A stretch of 64,000 nt of DNA from Paenarthrobacter ureafaciens (GCF_004028095.1 NZ_SBHM01000007.1:2046001-2110000), one strand, 5' to 3'; shown: positions 26,540-34,771, counted from the stretch's first letter. The notes: generated from the sequence alone by a model not told the origin. Numbers and translations: made by a program.

Positions 26540-28128
26540 CGGTACCCGCCGCTGATCGGGGGGAGAGTCAGTCCTCCGGCCACCGCGGCGTCGAGTTTTG
26601 TTCGGTCCAACTGCCAAACGACCGTGTCCCCGGACGTCGGGCCGGTAAATGTGAAAACGGGCCGTGCGTTGTTTTTGAGCCAGTCCAGAAGCTCAGGTGC
26701 CGCAAAGCCGTAGCCCTCACCCAGCTGCCGTCCTTGGGTCAGAACGTACTGGGCGCCTCCATCCCTGAGGGACTGCAGGGATGGCAGGACTTCCCAACCT
26801 TCATGCGGCAGCAACGCGAACTCGCCTGTCACGGACGTCAGGCCCACCTTCGAGGACACGGGCAGTTCGGTGTTCATCCAATCCCGTGCACTGACAAGAC
26901 CGTCATCCACGACTGACCTGGCCTGTATCCCCAGCGCGAGACTGAGCACGACCATCAATGCGGAGGCCGTGACGGCGGTCCAGCGAAGCCGGGGGAGCCA
27001 GTCGACCACCATCATGACCGCCACGGGCGTTGAAACCAGTGCCGCCAGCACCACGCAGTAGCCGAATTGTTCCTCTGCCGCTCCAAAAAAGACCGAGTAG
27101 ATACCAACCAAGCCTGTCAGCAGAGAGAACAAACCGATCACGCGACGGTCCGCCAAAGGGGAAAAAGCGGCGATTGCACCGGCAACGATGGAAAGCCCCA
27201 ACAGTACATAGCTGGTTCCGAACCGACCGACCATATCCATGAGCCGGTCCGTCAAACTAACGCCCGCCACTGAATTGAAGCCGGTCATCTGGACAGCGCC
27301 GGCCATCCTCAGGACACCCACCGACTTCTGGTCCACGAACTGAGGCAGCAGCCCGTTGGCGGTAATCCAACCAAGATAAATTGCGTAAGGGACCATGGCC
27401 GCGGCGATGACTCTCATGGCGGTCAGCGGGGGAACGGTGTTGCGCCAGAACACGCCGAGCAGCAGCGGGACCACAGTGAAGACTACGGTCATATCTTTCG
27501 TGACGATGGCGAGCCCGAAGACCAGTCCGGCGCAGATCTCAAGCCACAGGCGTGCGGCCCGCCACTTGCGGTTAAGCAACAGCAACACCAGGAGCCACCC
27601 TGAAAGAACTGCCAGGCCAGCGGGTGGCTCCATCATGAGCCGCCCGTCCATGCGCAGCACAAAGGGGTCACTGGCCAGGACGATGCCGGCCAGCGCAGCG
27701 GGCCCCGTCCCAACCAGACGGCGGACCACAAGAAAACAGACAACCACTGTCACTGTTCCGAGGACAGTGTTGACCCAGCGTAATTGCAAGGCCAGATCCA
27801 AGGGGTGTCCTTCAAGGCCGCATAGGCGCATGACCAAAGCGTTGAGAGCGTAGGAGCCTGGGGGATGAAGGAAAAAGGGTTTGCCCAGAATGGATGGCAT
27901 GTGGCCACCTGCTATCTGCCCAGCCAAGTCTGCGTAGGTCACTTCGTCGATAAACACATCGTTTGCGCGCTGAACGCCGGATGCCCGAAACTCCAAGGCA
28001 AGGAGTGCCAACAACACTGCCACCCACATGGGTTGCCGAATTACCCTTTGGATCAGGTTGGCGGGCTGCGGCTTGCTCGTTTCCGACGCCGGTACACGTG
28101 GCTTTAGCGAGTTGATGATGCCCTCCAA
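26536..28128 (-). CDS. Family 39-type (PMT/ArnT-like) membrane glycosyltransferase
   Basis: 530 residues with about eleven hydrophobic helices. Early loop FIDEVTYADLAGQI has the acidic DE pair that is the catalytic site in GT39 enzymes, and FFLHPPGSYALNAL carries the conserved His/Pro. The C-terminal ~120 residues are an extracellular globular part. Such enzymes move a sugar from a polyprenyl-phosphate carrier onto a protein or glycan outside the cell. The only in-frame start is TTG 28128, with no good ribosome site, so the N terminus is uncertain. Confidence 0.82.
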   Translation of the reverse strand: MEGIINSLKPRVPASETSKPQPANLIQRVIRQPMWVAVLLALLALEFRASGVQRANDVFIDEVTYADLAGQIAGGHMPSILGKPFFLHPPGSYALNALVMRLCGLEGHPLDLALQLRWVNTVLGTVTVVVCFLVVRRLVGTGPAALAGIVLASDPFVLRMDGRLMMEPPAGLAVLSGWLLVLLLLNRKWRAARLWLEICAGLVFGLAIVTKDMTVVFTVVPLLLGVFWRNTVPPLTAMRVIAAAMVPYAIYLGWITANGLLPQFVDQKSVGVLRMAGAVQMTGFNSVAGVSLTDRLMDMVGRFGTSYVLLGLSIVAGAIAAFSPLADRRVIGLFSLLTGLVGIYSVFFGAAEEQFGYCVVLAALVSTPVAVMMVVDWLPRLRWTAVTASALMVVLSLALGIQARSVVDDGLVSARDWMNTELPVSSKVGLTSVTGEFALLPHEGWEVLPSLQSLRDGGAQYVLTQGRQLGEGYGFAAPELLDWLKNNARPVFTFTGPTSGDTVVWQLDRTKLDAAVAGGLTLPPISGGYR

Positions 28129-28543
28129 AATGGTGTTCGCATTGGGCGGGTGCTGTACCTACATCCTGCGAAGTGCAAAGATCGGGCTTCGCAGCTCGGC
28201 TGGAAGCCCTCACTTATGTGCAAGTGCGGACATCCGGGGTTCCGTGACGCGGGAATTGCCATCGATTGCGTCGTCACGGATAAGCGCGGAAGGTGCCCTG
28301 GGCGGCAACGGGAGGGATGCGGTCGTGGCCGCCGTGGTCAGAAAACGCGTCATGTCTTTCGCCGCATTGTGGACAACTGCAACATCTGGCTCGGTTGCTT
28401 CCGGGCTGTTGGTATTGTCATGTTCGATGCTTTGGCGCTGGTGTTTCTGCGGAAACACACATGGCTTGAAGCGCCTGCCGGTTTTCTCTTGGGGCCGGTG
28501 AGCTATGGAGGCATGTTGGCAGCAACGACTGAGAGTTGGATAA
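28129..28543. other. 415-bp divergent gap without a convincing gene
   Basis: It separates the minus-strand GT39 gene from the plus-strand accessory ORFs. An open frame at 28150-28575 has no codon pattern, ribosome site or recognisable motif and is not called. Promoters for both sides should lie here, but none stands out. Confidence 0.5.
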
Positions 28544-28768
28544 GTGCCCGAATTCGATCTTCCGCCTGTCCATGAGGTCGACCCTGAGTATCCTCTCCGG
28601 GAAGACGGCAAGCTGCCCAAACAGTTTGAAGCTGAGCTGGAATTGGTCAGCACCCTGCGCTTGAACGGAGTACTTAACTTCGCGGCCCCTATCCTGGGCG
28701 CGGTGGATCCGGAAGGCTGCAAGGTCATTGCCAACGCGATCACCAAGCACGCCGACGAAGTGAAATAG
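28544..28768 (+). CDS. Small hypothetical protein (accessory)
   Basis: 74 residues from a GTG; soluble and acidic, with a regular amphipathic pattern (LPKQFEAELELVSTLRLNGVLNFAAPILGAV). No family recognised. It is followed after 18 nt by a membrane-anchored ORF. The three ORFs from here to 29561 look like a small horizontally acquired cassette next to tRNA-Ser. Confidence 0.45.
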   Translation: MPEFDLPPVHEVDPEYPLREDGKLPKQFEAELELVSTLRLNGVLNFAAPILGAVDPEGCKVIANAITKHADEVK

Positions 28769-28786
28769 CCCAACGGCACCGGCCAT

Positions 28787-29329
28787 ATGGACGAGCAGCA
28801 GATACAGCAGATAGTCGACCGGGTCGTCGCGGCGATTGAAGGCTTGAAGCCGGGTCCGGCACAGGACTGGCAGGTTTGGGGCGCCTTTGGTTCCTATGCG
28901 ACTCTCTTGGCGGCCGTCGTGGCGTTCCTGATCGGTTGGTGGAGCATCAGGCAGAAACGCGAGGCCGATGCCCGGTCGGAGTGGTGGCGCAGGACCCAAT
29001 GGGCGCTGGAGGCATCCGCGTCAGATAACGATGAGATGTATTCCTACGGGACCGGGATGCTGGATCTTCTTGCCCGAAGCGAGTTGGCTACCCCGAAAGA
29101 CAAAGAACTCCTGGATGCCGTGTGGGAAGTCACCGACACTGAGATGCAGGACGATAGCATTGAGCAACTCATCAACGAGGCTTCCAAGCTCAACGGCCTT
29201 AATGAGGAAGAGAAGGCTATTGTTCGGAGTTTCTATAACGTAGACGACCCTCCTGTTACGGGAGAGAATGAGGACAAGAACCAGTCCAGGAACCAGCGGG
29301 AGGAGGCAGATGGCTCCGCAGACAGATAA
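28787..29329 (+). CDS. Hypothetical protein with one membrane helix
   Basis: 180 residues: an N-terminal amphipathic stretch (MDEQQIQQIVDRVVAAIEGL), one helix near 35-52 (YATLLAAVVAFLIGWWSI), then a charged cytoplasmic helical domain and a Glu/Asn/Arg-rich tail. No family recognised. The helix followed by QKREADARSEWWRR resembles small membrane proteins of mobile elements. It overlaps the next ORF by 20 nt. Confidence 0.55.
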   Translation: MDEQQIQQIVDRVVAAIEGLKPGPAQDWQVWGAFGSYATLLAAVVAFLIGWWSIRQKREADARSEWWRRTQWALEASASDNDEMYSYGTGMLDLLARSELATPKDKELLDAVWEVTDTEMQDDSIEQLINEASKLNGLNEEEKAIVRSFYNVDDPPVTGENEDKNQSRNQREEADGSADR

Positions 29330-29561
29330 AGACAGAGCTCGCAAAGAACAGGTGTTCAAGAAATTGCGCCGTGAGATTCTGGCAGCCCGGCTGAAGGTTA
29401 CCCTGGACGAGCAGTTGAACCGGAAGACTTCACCCGCCCAGAAGCGGCTGTCTGAAATGAAGTTGCCACCGATCACCAGGTCTACCGTCACTCCGATCAA
29501 GCGGACACCTAACTACGCAGTCAAGTCACAGAATCAGACCGGCCGGCGAGTAGCCAGCTAA
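29310..29561 (+). CDS. Small basic hypothetical protein
   Basis: 83 residues, rich in Lys/Arg/Thr/Gln, with no membrane segment. GGGAGGAGG just before the ATG at 29310 fixes this start rather than the GAG-rich frame upstream. Its coupling to the preceding ORF supports that both are real. Function unknown; the charge suggests nucleic-acid binding (inference). Confidence 0.55.
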   Translation: MAPQTDKDRARKEQVFKKLRREILAARLKVTLDEQLNRKTSPAQKRLSEMKLPPITRSTVTPIKRTPNYAVKSQNQTGRRVAS

Positions 29562-29709
29562 GCCCGAATTCTTCAGTCCATCGGCGGCGGGCCCAGTAAT
29601 TCATGCTCGCGCCGACGCATGAGCTCGTTAGGCATTCCTCCGAGAACCCGCGTAGACCAGCATCGCGCCAAGGAGCTGTGCCCGCCTGACTGATTCGAGC
29701 AAAGCAAAA

Positions 29710-29745
29710 GGCCCCGGTTCCCATCAAACAATGGGAACCGGGGCC
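29710..29745 (-). terminator. Rho-independent terminator of tRNA-Ser
   Basis: A perfect 15-bp stem (GGCCCCGGTTCCCAT) with a 6-nt loop, followed on the minus strand by a TTTTGCTTT tract. Confidence 0.9.
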
Positions 29746-29753
29746 TCGCTATA

Positions 29754-29843
29754 TGGCGGTGACGGTGGGATTTGAACCCACGTTGGCTGTTACACCAAAC
29801 AACATTTCGAGTGTTGCACCTTCGGCCGCTCGGACACGTCACC
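29754..29843 (-). tRNA. tRNA-Ser (anticodon CGA)
   Basis: 90 nt including an encoded CCA. Acceptor stem GGTGACG pairs with CGTCACC, the anticodon loop CTCGAAA is closed by CAACA/TGTTG, and a long variable arm is present, as class II tRNA-Ser requires. It reads UCG codons. Three accessory ORFs lie on its 3' side, but no duplicated 3' end (attachment site) is visible in the window. Confidence 0.95.
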
Positions 29844-29957
29844 AACTGAAATAGGGTACCGGAGTTGGGCCCCGTTCCCCAAAACGGCCGTCGCCGTTGG
29901 GACGGATCAAGGGTCAACTTCCGTCCCGCGCACAGCAACGATAGATTCATAAGCATC

Positions 29958-30971
29958 ATGACGATCTCTCAGGACCAAGGCGAACACCGCCCGGACACAG
30001 CGCAGGCCTACTGGGTTACGGAATCGGGCCACGGGGAACTCCGTAGGGAAGCCATCGAAGCCCCGCAGGACGGCGAAGCGCTGGTCCGAACGCTGTACTC
30101 GGGCGTCAGCCGGGGGACGGAGCGCGTGGTGCACGAGGGTCGCGTTCCGGAGCGGGTTGCGGACCTGATGCACGCGCCCCACCAAGAAGGCGACTTCCCG
30201 GGCCCCGTGAAATACGGCTACTTGAACGTTGGCGTCGTGGAGCAAGGCCCGGAGGAATGGCTGGGCAAGACTGTCTTTGCACTCCACCCGCATCAGGATT
30301 ACTTTGTCCTTCCCGCCAGCCAGCTCACTGCCATCCCGGAGGATGTCCCGGCACGGCGTGCTGTACTGACCGGCATTGTGGAAGTCGCCATCAACGCTAT
30401 TTGGGAAGCCGGCCCGCGGCTTGGTGATCGTGTTGCCGTCATCGGCGGCGGTTTGGTGGGTGGGGTCCTGGCGACGCTCCTGCGCAAGTATCCGCTGGAC
30501 CGGTTGGAACTCGTGGACGCCGATCCCGGCAAGGAAGAACTAGCCCGGAAGCTCGGCATCCGGTTCGCAGCCCCAACTGAAGCCATGGACGACTGCGACA
30601 TCGTCTTCCACTGTTCCGCCTCCAACGAGGGCCTCAAGCTCAGCCTCCAACTGGCCGGTGACGACTCGGACGTGATCGAACTTTCGTGGTTCGCCGACAA
30701 GGAAGTCACCCTGCCCCTCGGCGAGGACTTCCATGCCCGTCGGCTCAACATCCGCTCCAGCCAGGTGGGCGCCGTAGCCCTCCCAAGGAGGCACCGGAGG
30801 ACCAACGGCCAACGCCTGCACGAAGCAGCGAACCAGCTGAGGGACCCGCTCTTCGACACGTTCATCACCAGTGAGTGCACGTTCCAGAACCTGCCCAGCA
30901 CGCTTGTTAAGTTGTTCGAACGGCCCGGTGGTTTCTGCCACGTGGTCGCCTACCCACAGCCGGAGGAATAA
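29958..30971 (+). CDS. MDR-superfamily (zinc-type alcohol dehydrogenase-like) oxidoreductase
   Basis: 337 residues. GroES-like N-terminal domain (LVRTLYSGVSRGTERVVHEG), then the Rossmann motif VAVIGGGLVGGVLATLLRKYPLDRLELVD for NAD(P). The classical zinc Cys/His ligands are not obvious, so it may be a zinc-free member. It is followed four nt later by a pterin-synthase-like gene and then a GT4 transferase, all in one direction. Similar neighbourhoods occur in other actinobacteria (general recollection). The start ATG is at 29958, after an apparent leader with no strong ribosome site. Confidence 0.82.
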   Translation: MTISQDQGEHRPDTAQAYWVTESGHGELRREAIEAPQDGEALVRTLYSGVSRGTERVVHEGRVPERVADLMHAPHQEGDFPGPVKYGYLNVGVVEQGPEEWLGKTVFALHPHQDYFVLPASQLTAIPEDVPARRAVLTGIVEVAINAIWEAGPRLGDRVAVIGGGLVGGVLATLLRKYPLDRLELVDADPGKEELARKLGIRFAAPTEAMDDCDIVFHCSASNEGLKLSLQLAGDDSDVIELSWFADKEVTLPLGEDFHARRLNIRSSQVGAVALPRRHRRTNGQRLHEAANQLRDPLFDTFITSECTFQNLPSTLVKLFERPGGFCHVVAYPQPEE

Positions 30972-30974
30972 GAC

Positions 30975-31373
30975 ATGTTCAGCCTGACCGTCCGACGCCA
31001 TTTCATGGTCGCCCACAGCCTTCCCCGGGAGGCATTCGGCCCGGCCCAGGGCCTGCATGGGGCCACCTTCGTCGCCGAGGTGACGTTCCGCCGTCGTGAA
31101 CTCAACGACGACGCAATCGTGCTGGACATCGGCGCCGCCGGCGGCATCCTCGAGGAAATCCTCGCCGACCTGAACTACAAGAACCTGGACGAACACCCGG
31201 CGTTCAAGGGCAAGCTCTCCACCACGGAAGCGCTCGCCAAGCACATCGCGGACGTCATGGCAGCCCGCATCAAGAGCACCGACGACGGTCCCGCGCTGTC
31301 CGGCATCGACGTCGTCCTGCGCGAAAACCCCGACGCCTGGGCGGGCTATTCGCTGGAGCTTCCGGGCAACTAG
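30975..31373 (+). CDS. 6-pyruvoyl-tetrahydropterin synthase / QueD-like protein
   Basis: 132 residues, the T-fold family that turns dihydroneopterin triphosphate into pterin products. HFMVAHSL and GLHGATF carry zinc-ligand histidines, although the third usual ligand in the HGH motif appears as HG-A. NLDEHPAF and STTEALAKHIADVM are typical C-terminal elements. GGAGG precedes the ATG. In this operon it would make or modify a pterin that the following glycosyltransferase could decorate (inference). Confidence 0.83.
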   Translation: MFSLTVRRHFMVAHSLPREAFGPAQGLHGATFVAEVTFRRRELNDDAIVLDIGAAGGILEEILADLNYKNLDEHPAFKGKLSTTEALAKHIADVMAARIKSTDDGPALSGIDVVLRENPDAWAGYSLELPGN

Positions 31374-31382
31374 GCCAGGCAC

Positions 31383-32411
31383 GTGGACATCCGCTTCATC
31401 GTCCCGGGCAACGTCCGGCACGGGTCCGGCGGCAACAAGTACAACGCCGCGCTCGCACAGCACCTGACCGCTCTCGGCGCGCAGGTTGAGACAGTAACCG
31501 TCGACGGCGACTGGCCGGTGGGCAGCGAAGCGGACCGGAAACGTTTCGCGCAAGCGCTCGACGGCGGCACAACAGTGATTGCCGACGGCCTGGTTGCGAG
31601 CGGGGCGCCTGATGAAGTGGCGCCCGCGGTCCTTTCGGGAACCAACACCTGGATCCTGTCGCACATTGCGCTGGCTGATCACCCGCGACTCGAGGGGAAG
31701 GCGCTTGCTGCGGCCAGCGGCGTGATCTGCCCCAGCGAGCATGCGGCCAGCGAACTGCTTACCAGACACGGGGAACTGGAGATCGCCGTTGCAAGGCCTG
31801 GAGTTGAGCCGGGGATCATCGCGGCCGGCTCGGATCCGCTGCGTATCGTGGCTGTGTCAGCGTTGCTGCCCAACAAGCAACAGACAATGCTCGTCGAAGC
31901 GCTCAGCCAATTGACGGACCTGCCATGGAACGCGGTGCTGGTTGGTTCGCCGGATGCGGACCCGGCCTACGCAGCAAACGTCCGGGCCGCCGTCGAACAT
32001 CACGGACTGGAAAACCGGGTGACCTTCACCGGTGAGCTGGGCGGGGAAGCCCTCGAAGACCAGTGGCACATGGCTGACCTCAGTGTGCTGATCTCCACAT
32101 CCGAGGCGTTCGGCATGGTGGTTGTCGAGTCACTGGCGCATGGAGTTCCGGTGTTGGTAAGGCAGGGGACCGGTGCTGTGGAAGCGTTGGGTGGGAGCGG
32201 TGCAGGCGCTGCCTTGGATCTCGACGCCCCCGGGGTCCTGGCCGAAACGCTCAGGACGTGGCTCACTGACGCGGAGGTACGCCGGACGTGGCGGGAAGCG
32301 GCCTTGGCAGCCCGTGGGCGGCTTCAGAGCTGGGAGACTACCGCCCGGACCGTTTATAAGGCCATCGAGATGACAGTTAATGCCAATCCCGAGGCCTCCG
32401 ATTGGCATTAA
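31383..32411 (+). CDS. GT4-family glycosyltransferase
   Basis: 342 residues from a GTG. GT-B fold: N-terminal part binds the acceptor (VPGNVRHGSGGNKYNAALAQHL), and the C-terminal donor half has LLPNKQQTMLVEAL, VTFTGELGGEALEDQWHMADLSVLISTSEAFGMVVVESLAHGVPVLV (the E-x7-E region). It closes the three-gene operon with the pterin and MDR genes. The last ~14 residues and the stop codon are encoded by a palindromic element (32367-32421), so the native C terminus was probably extended by it. Confidence 0.88.
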   Translation: MDIRFIVPGNVRHGSGGNKYNAALAQHLTALGAQVETVTVDGDWPVGSEADRKRFAQALDGGTTVIADGLVASGAPDEVAPAVLSGTNTWILSHIALADHPRLEGKALAAASGVICPSEHAASELLTRHGELEIAVARPGVEPGIIAAGSDPLRIVAVSALLPNKQQTMLVEALSQLTDLPWNAVLVGSPDADPAYAANVRAAVEHHGLENRVTFTGELGGEALEDQWHMADLSVLISTSEAFGMVVVESLAHGVPVLVRQGTGAVEALGGSGAGAALDLDAPGVLAETLRTWLTDAEVRRTWREAALAARGRLQSWETTARTVYKAIEMTVNANPEASDWH

Positions 32412-32421
32412 GTGCCATCTC
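32367..32421. repeat. 55-bp palindrome overlapping the end of the GT4 gene
   Basis: 22-nt arms (32367-32388, 32400-32421) with two mismatches and an 11-nt GC loop. Inner arms TTAATGCCAATC/GATTGGCATTAA are perfect. It lies at the convergent GT4/tadA junction and shares only the TGGCATTA core with the palindromes at 12934 and 39622, so membership in that family is less sure. Confidence 0.7.
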
Positions 32422-32436
32422 GCGGGCGAACCGGGC

Positions 32437-32949
32437 TCAGGGCACCCGGTGAGCGGCAAAAAAATCCCTCAGCAAGGCTGAGCATTCTTCCTCGCGCACA
32501 CCCGCGTAGACCTCCACCCAGTGGTTCAGGCGGCGTTCACGGAGAATGTCGAACACCGATCCGACGGCCCCGGCCTTCTCATCCCACGCGCCGAATACGA
32601 CCCGCGGAATCCGGGCCAGGACAATTGCCCCGGCGCACATTGCACACGGTTCCAAAGTGACCACGAGCGTGCAATCCTCAAGCCGCCATCCGTCGCCGTC
32701 AGCTCCGGATTCAGCAGCCCGCCGGCGCAGTGCGGCGGCCGCCTGCCGGATAGCCACAACCTCCGCGTGCGCGGTCGGGTCCCCGTGCGCCTCCCGTTCG
32801 TTTCGCCCGGAACCCAGCACGCCGCCGTCGGGCCCCAGGATGACAGCCCCGATCGGAACATCGTCGGTTTCCAAGGCAAGGCGTGCTTCGTCCAGGGCAA
32901 GGCCCATCCATGCCAAGTGATCTGCGTGATACGGCTCGGTAGGGCTCAT
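32437..32949 (-). CDS. tadA: tRNA-specific adenosine deaminase
   Basis: 170 residues, makes inosine at the wobble base of tRNA-Arg(ACG), a tRNA encoded at 56427 in this window. Zinc/catalytic motif HAEVVAI and PCAMCAGAIVLARI are intact. A TATCAT -10 box 6 nt before the ATG indicates a leaderless message. A ~15-residue insert (RRAAESGADGDGWRL) is unusual but lies in a loop. It is divergent from upp with only 22 nt between them. Confidence 0.95.
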   Translation of the reverse strand: MSPTEPYHADHLAWMGLALDEARLALETDDVPIGAVILGPDGGVLGSGRNEREAHGDPTAHAEVVAIRQAAAALRRRAAESGADGDGWRLEDCTLVVTLEPCAMCAGAIVLARIPRVVFGAWDEKAGAVGSVFDILRERRLNHWVEVYAGVREEECSALLRDFFAAHRVP

Positions 32950-32955
32950 GCCTCA

Positions 32956-32965
32956 ATGATAGTTT
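32956..32965. promoter_or_regulatory. Overlapping divergent -10 boxes of tadA and upp
   Basis: TATCAT (minus, 32961-32956) lies 6 nt from the tadA ATG and TAGTTT (plus, 32960-32965) 6 nt from the upp ATG. The two hexamers share two bases, so polymerase may serve only one gene at a time. Confidence 0.6.
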
Positions 32966-32971
32966 TGGGGG

Positions 32972-33607
32972 ATGCGCACACTCGTCGTGGACCACCCGCT
33001 GGTCGCTCACAAGCTCACCGTACTGCGGGACAAGAACACCCCCTCACCGGTCTTCCGGCAGCTCACCGAAGAACTCGTGACCCTCCTGGCCTACGAGGCC
33101 ACCCGCGAGGTCAAGACCCAACCGGTGGAGATTGAAACCCCGGTCACCAAGACCATCGGCACCGCTTTCACCAAGCCCACGCCACTGGTTGTCCCCATCC
33201 TCCGCGCCGGACTGGGCATGCTCGAAGGCATGACCAAGCTGGTCCCGACGGCGGAGGTCGGGTTCCTGGGCATGGCCCGCGACGAGGAAACCCTTGACAT
33301 CATCACCTACGCGGAGCGCCTCCCCGAGGACCTGACGGGGCGCCAGGTGTTCGTCCTGGATCCCATGCTCGCAACCGGCGGCACCCTGCGCGAGGCCATC
33401 AAGTTCCTGTTCAAGCGTGGAGCCTCGGACGTCACGTGCATCTGCCTGCTGGCCGCTCCGGAGGGCCTGGCCAAGCTGGAAGAGGAACTCGCCGACGCCA
33501 ACGTCAACATTGTTCTGGCTTCGATTGACGAGAAACTCAACGAGAAGTCGTACATCGTTCCTGGTCTCGGCGACGCGGGCGACCGCCTGTACGGGATCGC
33601 CGGCTAG
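32972..33607 (+). CDS. upp: Uracil phosphoribosyltransferase
   Basis: 211 residues; salvages uracil to UMP with PRPP. The PRPP loop is in [18 protein letters not shown], and the uracil-binding end [15 protein letters not shown] is complete. Start at the ATG after TAGTTT and 6 nt (leaderless). Confidence 0.97.
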   Translation: MRTLVVDHPLVAHKLTVLRDKNTPSPVFRQLTEELVTLLAYEATREVKTQPVEIETPVTKTIGTAFTKPTPLVVPILRAGLGMLEGMTKLVPTAEVGFLGMARDEETLDIITYAERLPEDLTGRQVFVLDPMLATGGTLREAIKFLFKRGASDVTCICLLAAPEGLAKLEEELADANVNIVLASIDEKLNEKSYIVPGLGDAGDRLYGIAG

Positions 33608-33641
33608 GCATAGACCCCTATTACTTTCCGTCGTGCCCCGC

Positions 33642-33647
33642 TAGCCT
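33642..33647 (+). promoter_or_regulatory. -10 box (TAGCCT) for a leaderless start at 33655
   Basis: Hexamer, 7 nt, then ATG. Confidence 0.5.
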
Positions 33648-33654
33648 GTGGCGC

Positions 33655-34032
33655 ATGGACTGGAAACTTGAACTGGTGTTTGTCCCCGTGTCCGACGTCG
33701 ATCGCGCGAAGGATTTCTACGTCAACAAGGTCGGTTTCAACGCCGATTACGACGAACGACCTTCCGACGGCGTCCGCTTCGTCCAGCTCACTCCTCCGGG
33801 TTCGACGTGCTCCATCGCCATCGGAGAAGGGTTGTCGGACGCACCCCCAGGCACCGCTCCGAGCCTTCAGATGGTGGTGGCGGACATCAACAAGGCCCAT
33901 GAACAGCTCAAAGCCAACGGGGTGGACGTCAGCGATGTCGACGTCCAGGACTGGGGCCACTTTGTGTACTTCGCCGACCCCGACGGCAATAAGTGGGCGG
34001 TGCAGTACCTCCCTCAGCGGCCCAACGGGTAA
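33655..34032 (+). CDS. VOC-family (glyoxalase/bleomycin resistance-type) protein
   Basis: 125 residues with two beta-alpha-beta-beta-beta modules. Metal-site-like residues: E in LELVFVPVSDVDRAKDFY, H in NKAHEQL and a C-terminal HFVYFADPDGNKWAVQYL. Catalytic role not predictable; such proteins include lyases, dioxygenases and drug-binding proteins. A stem-loop at 34049-34085 follows it. Confidence 0.85.
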   Translation: MDWKLELVFVPVSDVDRAKDFYVNKVGFNADYDERPSDGVRFVQLTPPGSTCSIAIGEGLSDAPPGTAPSLQMVVADINKAHEQLKANGVDVSDVDVQDWGHFVYFADPDGNKWAVQYLPQRPNG

Positions 34033-34048
34033 CCAACGCAGGCTCACT

Positions 34049-34085
34049 GTGCGGCAGGATGGAACCATTATCCTTCCTGCCGCAC
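34049..34085 (+). terminator. Hairpin between the VOC and HAD genes
   Basis: 11-bp perfect stem (GTGCGGCAGGA/TCCTGCCGCAC) around a 15-nt loop. It holds the only plausible in-frame HAD start (GTG), so it may limit that gene's translation. Confidence 0.55.
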
Positions 34086-34771
34086 AGCCCGGTCCGGGAC
34101 ATTCCCGGCAAACCCTCACCGTTCGCGCCGTCCTCTTCGACATGGACGGAACGCTGGTGGATTCGACGGCCGTAGTAGAGCAGGTCTGGCTGGAGTTCGC
34201 AGAACGCTACGGGCTTGACTACACCGAGATCCTGCGGACCTCGCACGGCGTCCAGGCCGGCGACACGGTGCGCCGATACGCCCCGGCGGATGCCGACGTC
34301 GTTGCCCTCACCGCCGAACTGGGCGAGATGGAACGCAACCGCACAGACGGCATCATTGCCTTGCCGGGAGCCGAGGCCCTGCTCGAAGCTCTTCCGGACG
34401 AGGCCATCGCACTGGTCACTTCGGCCGACCGCATCCTCGCCGATATCCGCATGCAGGCCGCCGGACTCGCCATGCCTTCGACGGCGGTTACCGCCGAAGC
34501 CGTTACGCGCGGCAAGCCGCATCCGCAGGGATACCTCAAAGCCGCGGCCTTGCTCGGTGCCGAACCGGCCGACGTCGTGGTTTTCGAGGACGCACCCGCA
34601 GGCATTGCCGCAGCAAGGGCCGCCGGGATGCGGACAGTGGTTGTGGGCCAGGCCGCCGCGCACCAAGCGGATCTGGAACCCGGCATGTGGCGGATTCCCG
34701 ACTACTCGGCGGTGACCGTGGAGACCGTGAGGCACGACGACGGCGGCCACGTCATCACGCTGACGTTCTAG
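34049..34771 (+). CDS. HAD-superfamily phosphatase / phosphoglucomutase-like
   Basis: About 240 residues. HAD motif I AVLFDMDGTLVDST (nucleophile Asp and acid/base Asp), motif II SADR, motif III lysine in GKPHPQGYLKAA and motif IV VVFEDAPAGIAAARAAG. This is the PGMB/phosphatase group acting on sugar phosphates. GTG 34049 is the only in-frame start near the domain and has AGG 6 nt upstream; it adds ~26 residues before motif I. That the start lies in the arm of a hairpin makes it uncertain. Confidence 0.8.
   Translation: MRQDGTIILPAAQPGPGHSRQTLTVRAVLFDMDGTLVDSTAVVEQVWLEFAERYGLDYTEILRTSHGVQAGDTVRRYAPADADVVALTAELGEMERNRTDGIIALPGAEALLEALPDEAIALVTSADRILADIRMQAAGLAMPSTAVTAEAVTRGKPHPQGYLKAAALLGAEPADVVVFEDAPAGIAAARAAGMRTVVVGQAAAHQADLEPGMWRIPDYSAVTVETVRHDDGGHVITLTF

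Noticed and set aside
28150..28575. Plus-strand ORF of 141 codons
   Set aside because: No ribosome site or codon bias; residue mix (Cys, Arg, Trp) is not protein-like.
29754..29843. tRNA-Ser as an attachment site of an integrated element
   Set aside because: No second copy of the tRNA 3' end and no integrase found in the window; kept only as a possibility in the accessory-ORF finding.
29573..29959. Minus-strand ORF across tRNA-Ser
   Set aside because: It reads through a tRNA gene and its terminator.
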